NCBI RefSeq assembly: GCF_021172065.1
Contig: NZ_CP087880.1
Location: forward strand, 4,688,583 to 4,752,582
DNA length: 64,000 nucleotides
Source of the DNA: Pseudocitrobacter corydidari
GTDB taxonomy: Bacteria > Pseudomonadota > Gammaproteobacteria > Enterobacterales > Enterobacteriaceae
Direction of reading: 5' to 3'
In this document: in pieces, positions 8,792 to 17,278 of the stretch
Layout: each line of letters starts with the position of its first letter
Position numbering within the stretch: position 1 is the first letter of the stretch
Translations under genes and position numbers: made by a program
The notes under the pieces: model-generated
The model's input: only the letters and a program-made list of their open reading frames with translations
Database searches by the model: none
What the model was told of the DNA's origin: nothing

Positions 8792-9096
8792 GCGAAACTC
8801 TGGATTTCAACCCGGCGTTGCCGGAAAGCCGCCAGTTTACCCCGCCCGCAGAAGGCGGTAACGGCAACATTCACAAGCCGGGTGATTACCAGAATATCAT
8901 CTGGCAAACCCGCAGCCGCGTGCCGGAGAACTGGGAGCTGCTGCTGATTACCGCGCTGGAAGAGTTGTTCGAGCAGGGCGTGGAGACGCTGCCGGAACTG
9001 GTCAACGGGCTCAACGCGATTCGCATGTACGACCAGCAGGGCGCGCCATGGAGCGATGACAGCTTCCAGGCATTCTTACAGGTTAACGGTTACTGA
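8788..9096 (+). CDS. Small protein of unknown function between ferredoxin and oxygenase
   Basis: A 102-residue protein, translationally coupled to the ferredoxin by a four-base overlap. It is acidic and has no membrane segment or cysteine motif. Residues about 47-79 (ENWELLLITALEELFEQG and on) look helical and could form a small helix-turn-helix-like domain; I have a weak memory of 'recombinase-like helix-turn-helix' proteins beside Rieske oxygenases, which fits, but I would not assign a function. Its place suggests an accessory part of the oxygenase system. It is too short and dissimilar to be a classical beta (small) subunit of about 160-190 residues. Confidence 0.7.
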   Translation: MSETLDFNPALPESRQFTPPAEGGNGNIHKPGDYQNIIWQTRSRVPENWELLLITALEELFEQGVETLPELVNGLNAIRMYDQQGAPWSDDSFQAFLQVNGY

Positions 9097-9106
9097 GGGG
9101 GGGGTG

Positions 9107-10129
9107 ATGACAACAACAGTACAGAGCTATCTCGATAAAGGGTTGCGCGGTTTGTGGTATCCGGTGCTGGCGAGCTGGGAAGTGCAGTCCGCGCCGGTCG
9201 GGATCACCCGCCTGGGCGAACAAATCGTGGTGTGGCGTAACAAAGATGGTCAGGTACAGGCGCTGGAAGATCGCTGCCCGCACCGTGGCGCGCGTCTGTC
9301 GATGGGCTGGAACCTTGGCGACCGTATTGCCTGCTGGTATCACGGTGTGGAAGTGGCGGGCAACGGTGAAGTGAAAGACGTTCCGGCGGTGGATCGCTGC
9401 CCGCTGGTGGGCCAGCAGTGCGTGCGCAGCTACAACGTGCAGGAAGCGCACGGCGCGATTTTCCTGTGGTTTGGCGTCACCGCTGACCAACAGCCGGAAG
9501 AGCTCACCTTCCCGGAAGAGCTGGCGGACACCGAAAGCTACAGCAACTTCCTCTGTTCTGCCGCGTGGAAATGCAATTACCAGTACGCGCTGGAAAACGT
9601 CATGGACCCGATGCACGGCACCTACCTGCACTCGTCTTCGCACTCGATGGCGGAAGGCGATCGCAAAGCCGACATGGTGCTGCAACCGACCCAAACCGGC
9701 TTCATCTTCGAGAAAAAAGGGCAGAGCGGTGTCAACTTCGACTGGGTTGAGCTGGGCAACAGCGGCACTTACTGGATGCGCCTCTCGATCCCGTACAAAC
9801 GTCGTTTTGGGCCGGGCGGTCATTTCTGGATTGTCGGCATGGTGGTGCCGGAAGATAACGACAACTGCCGCGTCTTCTTCTGGCGTATCCGTCGCGTACA
9901 GGGCTGGCAGCGCGATCTCTGGCGTTTTATGTACCGCAACCGCCTGGAGAAACTGCACTGGGAAGTGCTGGAACAGGATCGCGTGGTGCTGGAGAGCCTG
10001 GCGCCGAACGCCCGCGATCATGAATATCTCTATCAGCACGATGTCGGCCTTTCCCGCCTGCGCCGCATGATGCAGAAAGCAGCAAAAGAACAGCTGGCGA
10101 CGCGCGACGCGCAGCAGGGAGCGGCCTGA
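9107..10129 (+). CDS. Aromatic ring-hydroxylating oxygenase, alpha subunit (Rieske non-haem iron)
   Basis: A 340-residue oxygenase that would attack an aromatic ring (dihydroxylation or O-demethylation). The Rieske ligands are C57-P-H59 and C76-W-Y-H79. The mononuclear-iron motif is D167-x2-H170-x4-H175 within ENVMDPMHGTYLH. The length is closer to VanA-type and other single-subunit oxygenases than to the roughly 450-residue BphA/NahAc type, and no beta subunit is encoded. The start is the ATG at 9107; the ribosome site is embedded in a run of eight G residues. The stop overlaps the next start (TGATG). The substrate is unknown. Confidence 0.88.
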   Translation: MTTTVQSYLDKGLRGLWYPVLASWEVQSAPVGITRLGEQIVVWRNKDGQVQALEDRCPHRGARLSMGWNLGDRIACWYHGVEVAGNGEVKDVPAVDRCPLVGQQCVRSYNVQEAHGAIFLWFGVTADQQPEELTFPEELADTESYSNFLCSAAWKCNYQYALENVMDPMHGTYLHSSSHSMAEGDRKADMVLQPTQTGFIFEKKGQSGVNFDWVELGNSGTYWMRLSIPYKRRFGPGGHFWIVGMVVPEDNDNCRVFFWRIRRVQGWQRDLWRFMYRNRLEKLHWEVLEQDRVVLESLAPNARDHEYLYQHDVGLSRLRRMMQKAAKEQLATRDAQQGAA

Positions 10130-10878
10130 TGCACGGCTTACTCGACGGCAAGCGCATCGTGGTGACCGGCGCGGCACGTGGGCTCGGTTTTCACTTTGCC
10201 AAATCTTGTGCAGAGCAGGGCGCGATGGTTGTGATGTGCGACATCCTCGCCGGTGAGCTGGCGGAAAGCGCGCACAGCCTGCGTGAGCAGGGCTACCGTA
10301 TTGAAGATTACGTGATTGATTTAGCCGACAGCGCGTCTATCGACGCTACGTTTGCCGCCATCGCAGAAAGTGGGGCGATTGATGGGCTGGTGAATAACGC
10401 GGCGATGGCGACCGGCGTCGGCGGTAAAAATATGATCGACTACGATCCTGATCTCTGGGATCGGGTGATGAACGTCAACGTCAAAGGTACCTGGCTGGTG
10501 ACACGCGCCGCCGTGCCTCTGCTGCGCGAGGGATCGGGGATCGTTAACGTGGCCTCGGACACCGCGCTGTGGGGCGCGCCGCGCCTGATGGCCTACGTTG
10601 CCAGCAAGGGCGCGGTGATTGCCATGACCCGTTCGATGGCCCGTGAACTGGGCGAAAAACGTATCCGTATCAATGCGATTGCGCCGGGGTTGACGCGCGT
10701 GGAAGCGACGGAGTACGTGCCTGCTGAGCGTCATCAACTGTATGAAAATGGCCGGGCGCTGGCGGGCGCGCAGCAGCCAGAGGATGTCACCGGTAGCGTG
10801 CTGTGGCTGTTGAGCGATCTCTCCGGGTTTGTTACCGGGCAGCTTATTCCGGTCAACGGCGGCTTTATTTTTAACTGA
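10129..10878 (+). CDS. SDR-family dehydrogenase (probable cis-dihydrodiol or related dehydrogenase)
   Basis: A 249-residue short-chain dehydrogenase. It has the cofactor motif TGAARGLG at the N-terminus, the structural NNAA motif, and a canonical YVASK active site followed by the PGL segment. The acidic residue after the second strand (MCDI) suggests NAD. Directly after the oxygenase and overlapping it by one base, it is in the usual place for an enzyme that re-aromatises a dihydrodiol, as BphB does. That role is inference from context; the SDR assignment is certain. Confidence 0.85.
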   Translation: MHGLLDGKRIVVTGAARGLGFHFAKSCAEQGAMVVMCDILAGELAESAHSLREQGYRIEDYVIDLADSASIDATFAAIAESGAIDGLVNNAAMATGVGGKNMIDYDPDLWDRVMNVNVKGTWLVTRAAVPLLREGSGIVNVASDTALWGAPRLMAYVASKGAVIAMTRSMARELGEKRIRINAIAPGLTRVEATEYVPAERHQLYENGRALAGAQQPEDVTGSVLWLLSDLSGFVTGQLIPVNGGFIFN

Positions 10879-10894
10879 ACAGGGCGGAGGCAGT

Positions 10895-11683
10895 ATGGCG
10901 AACGAGCACGAAATCAAGTACCTGGTGCCCGGTCTGGAGCGCGGTTTACAGCTGCTGCTGGCCTTTGGTGAACAGCACCGCGACCTGACCTTCGCTGAGC
11001 TGCATCGTCTGGTGGATATGCCGAAAGCGACGGCTTACCGCGTCGTTCAGACGCTGGAGTACATGGGGTTTCTGGAGCGCAACCCGCGCACTAACACCTT
11101 CTCGCTCGGCATGAACGTGCTGCGTCTTGGCTTTGAATATATCGCCTCGCTGGATGTGGCCCAGGTTGGGCAGCCGGTGATTGAGCAACTGCGCGACAGC
11201 AGCCAGTGCAGCAGCCATCTGGCGATCCGCGACGGGCGCGACATTATCTACATCGCTCGCGTCAGCGCCGCCGGCTCGCGTATCAACCATGTCAGTATCG
11301 GCACGCGTTTGCCGGTGCACTGCACATCGCTGGGCCGCATGCTACTGACGGATGTCTCGCGCAGCGAGTTTGAACAGATTTTCCCGAACGAACGCTTACC
11401 GGGAAATACGCTGGGCCAGCCGCATGACCGGGAAGCGCTGTGGCAAATGGTGCAGCAGGATAAAGCGCGTGGTTATGTCATTGGCGAATCATTCTTCCGC
11501 GAAGGGATCTCCTCCATTGTCTATCCGGTTTACGACCGCAGCGGGCGCGTAGCGGCGGTAGTAAGTATTCTGGTGCCCTCGGAACAGGTGCCGCAAACCG
11601 ATCGCGATCGGTTGCAAAACGACGTTCGCATGGCGGCGGACAAAATCTCTGGCTTTTTAGGGTATCTGTCACAAGCCAGTTAA
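10895..11683 (+). CDS. IclR-family transcriptional regulator of block A
   Basis: A 262-residue regulator with an N-terminal winged helix-turn-helix (about residues 33-56, including the MPKATAYRVVQTLEYMGF segment) and a C-terminal IclR effector domain (HCTSLGRMLL, GYVIGESFFREGISS). It starts at 10895 after a GGCGGAGG ribosome site, 16 bases after the SDR. IclR proteins often control aromatic catabolism (PcaR, MhpR, PobR types) by binding short palindromes. The three GTTTCAC/GTGAAAC-type sites upstream of the operon are candidate targets. As it lies inside the operon it would be autoregulated. Confidence 0.88.
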   Translation: MANEHEIKYLVPGLERGLQLLLAFGEQHRDLTFAELHRLVDMPKATAYRVVQTLEYMGFLERNPRTNTFSLGMNVLRLGFEYIASLDVAQVGQPVIEQLRDSSQCSSHLAIRDGRDIIYIARVSAAGSRINHVSIGTRLPVHCTSLGRMLLTDVSRSEFEQIFPNERLPGNTLGQPHDREALWQMVQQDKARGYVIGESFFREGISSIVYPVYDRSGRVAAVVSILVPSEQVPQTDRDRLQNDVRMAADKISGFLGYLSQAS

Positions 11684-11770
11684 ATCAAACAGTTAGATGC
11701 AGGCGCTGAGCGGCGTCGGGCATGCTCTACGCCCAAATCAGGGCATAGCGTGGCAAAGAGGCAACGAACC

Positions 11771-12697
11771 ATGAGTGTAATCGGAATTGAAAAGCTGGAG
11801 TTTGGCGTCGATGACGTGGCCCACAGCGCGAAATTTATGGCTGATTTTGGCCTGAAGGGCGATGCCAGCGGGCGTCGTTTCACCACCCTGAGCGGTGCGA
11901 GCGTGGAGCTGAATTCGCAGAACGCCCCCGCGTTGCCGGACGCTTTTGAAGCGGGCAACACATTGCGTCGCATGACCTGGGGCGTGGCGAGCCAGGCGGA
12001 ACTGGATGCGCTGCGCCCGAAGCTTGCCAGCCAGCCGGGTTATCGTGAGGTGGACGGTGCGCTGGAATGCCGTGACCCGAACGGCATGACCCTGCGCGTG
12101 CAGGTCAGCCAGCAGCAGCCGGTTGAGCTGAACGTTGAGCCGATTAACCAGTGGGGCGATGCACGCCGTATCGACACACCCAGCCCGGTTTACGATCGTG
12201 CGGAGCCGATTAATATCGGCCACGTCGTGTTCTTTGTTGAAGAACTGGCGGCGGTGGAGAAATTCTACCGTGAAGTGCTGGGCTTCCAGGTCTCTGACCG
12301 TTACATCAACCGCGCGGTATTCCTGCGTTGCCAGGCGCGCGGCGGCCATCACAATCTTTTTCTGCTGCAATTGCCCAACCGCAAGCGCGGGCTGAATCAC
12401 GTCGCTTTCACCGTGCGTGACATCCACGAAGTGATCGGCGGCGGCATTGCCATGAACAAACATGACTGGAGCACCTTTATCGGTCCCGGCCGTCACCCGG
12501 TCTCTTCTGCCTATTTCTGGTACGTGAACAGCCCAACCGGCGGCGCGTTCGAGTACTACACCAACGACGACTACCTCACAGAGAAGTGGCAGCCGCGCGA
12601 GCTGGAGCATTCGCTGGTCTCCTTTACCGAGTGGGCGGTGGAAGGCGGTATCGACCACGACACCCGCCGCCAGCAGAAGAAGCCGGAGGCGGTATGA
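11771..12697 (+). CDS. Type I extradiol ring-cleavage dioxygenase (VOC family)
   Basis: A 308-residue two-domain vicinal-oxygen-chelate dioxygenase that would cleave a catechol-type ring next to the hydroxyls. The Fe(II) ligands are all visible: H151 (NIGHVVFF), H210 (LNHVAF) and E261 (GAFEYY), with spacing almost the same as H146/H210/E260 of BphC; H193/H194 and Y251 sit near the other catalytic positions. The start is the ATG at 11771; a GTG seven codons upstream is possible. It follows an 87-base gap after the IclR gene, the widest in the operon, and overlaps the next gene by four bases. Confidence 0.87.
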   Translation: MSVIGIEKLEFGVDDVAHSAKFMADFGLKGDASGRRFTTLSGASVELNSQNAPALPDAFEAGNTLRRMTWGVASQAELDALRPKLASQPGYREVDGALECRDPNGMTLRVQVSQQQPVELNVEPINQWGDARRIDTPSPVYDRAEPINIGHVVFFVEELAAVEKFYREVLGFQVSDRYINRAVFLRCQARGGHHNLFLLQLPNRKRGLNHVAFTVRDIHEVIGGGIAMNKHDWSTFIGPGRHPVSSAYFWYVNSPTGGAFEYYTNDDYLTEKWQPRELEHSLVSFTEWAVEGGIDHDTRRQQKKPEAV

Positions 12698-13890
12698 CGG
12701 TGCGCATCGTGATTATCGGCGGCGGTCAGGCGGGCGGCTGGGCGGCGAAAACCCTGCGCGATGACGGTTTCGACGGTGAGATTTGCGTAGTGGCACAAGA
12801 GGAGTGGGATTTCTACGAACGCCCGCCACTGTCAAAAGCCTCGCTGCTGGAAGCGTCCCCGACGCTACCGCGCCTGTTCAGCGAGGAGGCACAGCAGGCG
12901 CTGAACCTGCGCTGGTATCGCCCGCTTCGCGCGCAGAATATTGATCCACAAGCAAAAACCGTTGCGTTGAGTAACGGAGAGTCACTGAGCTACGACCAGC
13001 TTTTGATCGCCACCGGAGGCCGGGCGCGCCTGCCGGGAGACGCGTGGGCGACGCATCCGCAGGTGTATACCCTGCGCCACTGGCAGGATGCGCAGCGTCT
13101 GAAAAAGCGCCTGGCACAGAGCCAAACGCTGGCGATTATCGGCGGCGGCTGGATTGGCCTGGAGATTGCCGCCTCGGCGCGCAAAAGCGGTATTGCGGTC
13201 ACTCTGTTTGAACAACAGCCCGCGCTGTGTATGCGCTCAGTCAGCGCGGAAGTTTCCGCTGAACTGCTGGCGCTGCATCAGCAGCAGGGCGTGGATGTGC
13301 GCACCGGGTGTGGCGCTATCGAACTGGATGGCGGCGATGAAAACGCGGTGATCCACTGCGACGGCCAGCGTGAGATCTTCGACGCGGTGGTGGTGGGGAT
13401 CGGCGTCGATCTCAACCTGGAGCTGGCACGCGATGCCGGGCTGAAAACCGATCGCGGTATTGTGGTCGATGCGCAGGGACGCACGTCAGATCCGGCAATC
13501 TTCGCCGTGGGCGATGTGGCGCAGCACGCGTGTTACGGTCTGTGCGTGCAGTCATGGGCATTTGCGCAGAATCAGGCGGTGGCGACGGCCAAAGCGATGC
13601 TGGATACCAACGCACCCGGTTACGACGACGTGCCGTGGCTGTGGTCGGATCAATACCAGCACAATATTCAGATCCTTGGCATTCCGCAGCCGAACAGCCG
13701 GACGGTGGTTCGCCGGGAAGAAAAAGGACCGATTTTCTTCTCGCTCAACGCTGACGGTACGCTGAATCAACTGGTGGCGTTTAACGATCCGCGCACCGTT
13801 AAGCTTGCGAAACGCTGGATGGCGAGCGGGCGCGATCTGAACGCCGAGCCATTGGGCGATCCCGCATTTTCACTGATGTCACTACGCTAA
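12694..13890 (+). CDS. FAD-dependent ferredoxin reductase
   Basis: A 398-residue NAD(P)H:ferredoxin oxidoreductase of the BphG/CamA type. It has an FAD-binding GGGQAGG motif at residues 9-15, ATGGRARLPG near 106, an NAD-binding GGGWIG at 150-155 and the FAD motif GDVA at 273-276, followed by a C-terminal reductase domain. It would reduce the Rieske ferredoxin encoded at the start of the operon and so completes a three-component oxygenase. The ATG at 12694 overlaps the previous stop; the longer frame to 12586 lies inside the dioxygenase gene and is not used. Confidence 0.88.
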   Translation: MTVRIVIIGGGQAGGWAAKTLRDDGFDGEICVVAQEEWDFYERPPLSKASLLEASPTLPRLFSEEAQQALNLRWYRPLRAQNIDPQAKTVALSNGESLSYDQLLIATGGRARLPGDAWATHPQVYTLRHWQDAQRLKKRLAQSQTLAIIGGGWIGLEIAASARKSGIAVTLFEQQPALCMRSVSAEVSAELLALHQQQGVDVRTGCGAIELDGGDENAVIHCDGQREIFDAVVVGIGVDLNLELARDAGLKTDRGIVVDAQGRTSDPAIFAVGDVAQHACYGLCVQSWAFAQNQAVATAKAMLDTNAPGYDDVPWLWSDQYQHNIQILGIPQPNSRTVVRREEKGPIFFSLNADGTLNQLVAFNDPRTVKLAKRWMASGRDLNAEPLGDPAFSLMSLR

Positions 13891-13916
13891 CCGCGACGTA
13901 ACCCTCAGGGGGGAAC

Positions 13917-15173
13917 ATGAGCACATTAGAGAACAACACCGCGCCCGTTGAGGCGCGCGGTGAGGGCGTCTTCACGCCTGAAACGACCGTTCGCTGGGCT
14001 ATTCCGCTGTCGCTGCTGGCCTGCGTCCTGTTGGCGTTTTTCGACAAAATCAGCATTGCCGCACTCTTTTCCGACAGCCATTTCCAGCAGGCGATGGGAA
14101 TCGACTTTGACACCACGCGCCTCGGCATTCTGATGAGCGCGTTCCTGCTGAGCTACGGTTTTTCCTCCGTACTGCTGAGTGGGTTGGGCGACAAAATCGC
14201 ACCGCTGCGTCTGCTTACCGGGATGATGGTGGTGTGGTGCGTGCTGATGGTGATGATGGGCTTTACCCATAACTATACGCTGATGGTCACGCTGCGCATT
14301 CTGCTCGGTGTGGCGGAAGGGCCGCTGTTCCCGCTGGCGTTCGCCATTGTGCGCCACTCCTTCCCGCAGCATTTGCAGGCGCGCGCCACCATGCTTTGGC
14401 TGCTCGGCACGCCCGTGGGCGCGGCAATTGGCTTCCCGCTTTCCATCTGGCTGCTCAATACCTTTGGCTGGCAGAGCACCTTCTTCACCATGGCGCTGCT
14501 CACCATCCCGGTGTTGATTCTGGTGCGCATTGGCCTGCGTGGCGTGCAGCTGGAGGCGAAACAGGCACCGACGCAACAGTCGCAGCTAACGCGTCGGGCG
14601 GCGCGTCAGGAGTTGTTTGTCAGCACTCACTTCTGGATGATTTGCGTCTTTAACATCGCCTTCCTGACCTATCTGTGGGGCATCAACGGCTGGCTGCCTG
14701 GCTACCTGATTAAAGGTAAAGGCATTCACCTGGAGCATGCGGGCTGGCTGTCGTCGATGCCGTTCATCGCCATGCTACTGGGCGAGGTGATTGGCGCGTG
14801 GCTTTCCGATCGCGTCGATAAACGCGCCGCCGCCTGCTTTATCTCGATGGCGGGGGCGGCCATTGGCCTGACGGCGGTCATGCATCTGGATACGCCGCTG
14901 ACCATCATCGCCGCCATGAGCTTCAGCACCTTTATGTGGGGCGTGGGCGCGCCGAACATTTTCGCCCTGCTGGCAAAAGCGACCCATCCACGGGTGAGCG
15001 CCACGGCGGGCGGTATTTTCAACGGGCTGGGAAACTTTGCCGGGGCGTTGTCGCCGGCGGTGATGGGGGCGCTGATCGCCTTCACTCACAGTATGGATTC
15101 CGGGCTGATCTTTCTGGTGGTGATGGCGACCGTAGGGTGCGTCCTGTTACTGCCGCTGCTTAAACGTTACTGA
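13917..15173 (+). CDS. MFS transporter (anion:cation symporter type) inside the operon
   Basis: A 418-residue, 12-helix major facilitator. It has FFDKISIAA in the first helix region and the ILLGVAEGPLFPLAF segment typical of ACS-family organic-anion transporters. A good GAGGGGGG-type ribosome site precedes the ATG. With the divergent MFS gene at 6841 and the porin at 21286 it gives the cluster three transport proteins. The two MFS proteins are only distantly alike, so they probably carry different compounds or act in opposite directions. The substrate is unknown. Confidence 0.82.
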   Translation: MSTLENNTAPVEARGEGVFTPETTVRWAIPLSLLACVLLAFFDKISIAALFSDSHFQQAMGIDFDTTRLGILMSAFLLSYGFSSVLLSGLGDKIAPLRLLTGMMVVWCVLMVMMGFTHNYTLMVTLRILLGVAEGPLFPLAFAIVRHSFPQHLQARATMLWLLGTPVGAAIGFPLSIWLLNTFGWQSTFFTMALLTIPVLILVRIGLRGVQLEAKQAPTQQSQLTRRAARQELFVSTHFWMICVFNIAFLTYLWGINGWLPGYLIKGKGIHLEHAGWLSSMPFIAMLLGEVIGAWLSDRVDKRAAACFISMAGAAIGLTAVMHLDTPLTIIAAMSFSTFMWGVGAPNIFALLAKATHPRVSATAGGIFNGLGNFAGALSPAVMGALIAFTHSMDSGLIFLVVMATVGCVLLLPLLKRY

Positions 15174-15183
15174 GGAGTGTGTC

Positions 15184-15714
15184 ATGTCTGATTCAACCGT
15201 AAGCGCGAAAACCGGCATCAAGCCAGAAAATCTGAGCATGGAAGAGTGGGTGGAGTCGCGTATTGCCCGCTTTGAAGGCCGTAAATATGACTGGAACGCG
15301 CTGAAGTTCCAGGCCGATTTTGACCCGAAATATCGCCGTGCGCAGATGCGTTATATCGGTACCGGGGCGACCGGCGTCGCCAGCGATACCAACACCGTTG
15401 CGGCGGAACACTTTACTTTCTCCACCATGGTGCTGCCGTCGAAATGCGAAGGCCCGCTGCATCTGCACGATGACGTGGAAGAGGTCTTCTTCATGCTGAA
15501 AGGGCAGATCACCCTGATGATTCAGGATGGTGACAACTACACCGAAACGGTGCTGCGCGAGCGCGATCTCATCTCCGTTCCGGCGGGGATCTATCGCGGC
15601 CTGTTTAACCACGGCGAAGAAGAAGCGCTGATGTGCGTGATGCTCGGCACCAAAAAGCCCGAAATCCCAACCTATCCGGCAGACCATCCGCTGTCGAAAG
15701 TGAAACGTAACTAA
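15184..15714 (+). CDS. Cupin-domain protein
   Basis: A 176-residue protein with a single cupin fold. The first cupin motif reads PLHLHDDVEEVFFMLKG (metal ligands H, H and E), and the second is around RGLFNHGEEEALM. Such proteins can be metal-dependent dioxygenases, isomerases or sugar/acid-binding proteins. It lies between the transporter and the alpha/beta hydrolase, ten bases after the former and nine before the latter, so it belongs to the pathway. The reaction cannot be told from the sequence. Confidence 0.8.
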   Translation: MSDSTVSAKTGIKPENLSMEEWVESRIARFEGRKYDWNALKFQADFDPKYRRAQMRYIGTGATGVASDTNTVAAEHFTFSTMVLPSKCEGPLHLHDDVEEVFFMLKGQITLMIQDGDNYTETVLRERDLISVPAGIYRGLFNHGEEEALMCVMLGTKKPEIPTYPADHPLSKVKRN

Positions 15715-15723
15715 GGAATGACG

Positions 15724-16494
15724 ATGACGGGTTTTCGTGAACAGGGCCATGGCGTGCCGGTGATGCTGCTGCATGGCATCAGCTCCGGTGCCGCTTCCTG
15801 GCATAAGCAGATGGCGCTGCCGGGCTGCCGCGTGCTGGCCTGGGATATGCCGGGTTATGGCGAAAGCCCGATGCTGGCAACCGAGCGGGCGAATGCGGGC
15901 GACTACGCCGATGCGCTTGCGCTGTTGCTTGACCGTGCTGGCGTCTGGCAAACGGTGCTGGTGGGGCATTCGCTGGGCGCGCTGGTCGCCAGCGCGTTTG
16001 CTGCGCGTTACCCCGAACGGGTAGTGCATCTGCTGCTGGCTGACCCGGCGCAGGGTTACGGCAACGCGACGGCGGAAAAGCGCGAACAGGTGTGGCGCAG
16101 CCGGGAACAGCAAATAGCGATGGGCGGCGAGATCCTCGCGCAAACCCGCGCGGCGGCACTGCTGCAACCGGCGGCATGCCAGGACGATGTGGCGACGGTG
16201 GCGGCAGGGATGCGACGTCTGCGCCCGGAAGGGTATCTGGCGGCGGCGTGGATGCTGGCGCACGACGATATTCACCGCTGGCTTGAACAATACGGCGGTG
16301 CGTTCAGCGTGTGCTGCGGTGAGCAGGACACCATCACGCCACCGGATGCCGCGCAGGCGCTGGCCGCACGTTACGGCATGCCGTACACCGTCGTTCCTGC
16401 GGCCGGGCATGCCAGCTATCTCGATAACGAAACGACATTTAATCAATGGCTTTTGCAGGCAATGGAAGAGGTGCGCGATGAATGCACAAATTGA
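15724..16494 (+). CDS. Alpha/beta hydrolase (candidate C-C or ester hydrolase)
   Basis: A 256-residue alpha/beta-hydrolase. The catalytic triad is visible: S83 in GHSLG, D202 in GEQDTITP and H229 in AAGHASY; the oxyanion segment is LLHGISSG. Beside an extradiol dioxygenase it could be the meta-cleavage-product hydrolase (MhpC/BphD type), though MhpC-like proteins are about 280-290 residues, so an esterase or enol-lactonase role is also open. The ATG at 15724 is six bases after AAGGA; the ATG at 15718 is too close to that site. The end overlaps the next gene by 17 bases. Confidence 0.82.
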   Translation: MTGFREQGHGVPVMLLHGISSGAASWHKQMALPGCRVLAWDMPGYGESPMLATERANAGDYADALALLLDRAGVWQTVLVGHSLGALVASAFAARYPERVVHLLLADPAQGYGNATAEKREQVWRSREQQIAMGGEILAQTRAAALLQPAACQDDVATVAAGMRRLRPEGYLAAAWMLAHDDIHRWLEQYGGAFSVCCGEQDTITPPDAAQALAARYGMPYTVVPAAGHASYLDNETTFNQWLLQAMEEVRDECTN

Positions 16495-17272
16495 AGGGCG
16501 TGTAGCGGTAGTCACCGGGGGATCGTCGGGGATCGGTTTTGAAACCCTGCGCCTGTTACTGGGTGAAGGCGCAAAAGTGGCGTTTTGTGGCCGCGATGCG
16601 GACAGGCTCGCCAGCGCGCACGCCGCGTTGCTCAACGAATTTCCGCAGGGTGAGGTTTTCTCTGCCTGCTGCGATGTACTGAAAGAAGAGGATGTGCAGG
16701 CGTTCGCCGCCGCCGTTGAGGCGAATCTGGGCCGCGCCGACATGCTGATCAACAACGCCGGGCAGGGCTTTGTCGCCCATTTTGCCGACACTCCGCGCAG
16801 CGCATGGCTGCATGAGGCCGAGCTGAAATTGTTTGGCGTCATCAACCCGGTGCAGGCGTTTTTAAGCCAGCTGGAAGCGTCGGATATCGCGTCGATCACC
16901 TGCGTGAACTCGCTGCTGGCGCTACAGCCGGAAGAGCACATGATAGCCACCTCGGCTGCGCGCGCCGCGCTGCTGAACATGACGCTCACCCTGTCGAAAG
17001 ATCTGATTGAGAAAGGTATCCGCGTAAATTCCATCCTGCTGGGGATGGTGGAATCTGGCCAATGGAAGCGCCGCTATGAGCAGCGCAGTGATAAAAGCCA
17101 GAGCTGGCCGGAGTGGACCGGTGATATCGCCCGTAAGCGCGGTATTCCGATGGGCCGTCTGGGCAAACCGCAGGAGCCCGCTCAGGCGCTGTTATTCCTG
17201 GCGTCGCCGCTGGCCTCGTTCACCACCGGGGCCGCGCTGGATGTCTCCGGCGGTTTCTGCCGTCACCTTTAA
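16478..17272 (+). CDS. Atypical SDR-fold protein lacking the Tyr-x3-Lys active site
   Basis: A 264-residue SDR-fold protein with a good cofactor motif TGGSSGIG (13-20) and NNAG (92-95). The active-site Ser is S145, but the usual Tyr and Lys positions are T158 and R162 (segment ATSAARAAL). The spacing to S145 is exactly the SDR spacing, so these are substitutions rather than a misalignment. The C-terminal half (GIRVNSI, GRLGKPQEPAQALLFLASP) is otherwise typical. It may use another chemistry or bind cofactor without oxidoreduction. The start at 16478 lies inside the hydrolase gene; the longer frame to 16187 is not used. Confidence 0.8.
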   Translation: MNAQIEGRVAVVTGGSSGIGFETLRLLLGEGAKVAFCGRDADRLASAHAALLNEFPQGEVFSACCDVLKEEDVQAFAAAVEANLGRADMLINNAGQGFVAHFADTPRSAWLHEAELKLFGVINPVQAFLSQLEASDIASITCVNSLLALQPEEHMIATSAARAALLNMTLTLSKDLIEKGIRVNSILLGMVESGQWKRRYEQRSDKSQSWPEWTGDIARKRGIPMGRLGKPQEPAQALLFLASPLASFTTGAALDVSGGFCRHL

Positions 17273-17278
17273 GGAGCA

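Noticed and set aside
11684..11770. Possible internal promoter or operator in the 87-base gap before the extradiol dioxygenase gene
   Set aside because: A GGGC/GCCC hairpin is present but there is no clear promoter and no copy of the GTTTCAC palindrome.
15193..17034. A 613-codon open frame antisense to the cupin, hydrolase and SDR genes
   Set aside because: High GC makes long antisense frames; the plus-strand genes have clear families, active-site residues and ribosome sites.
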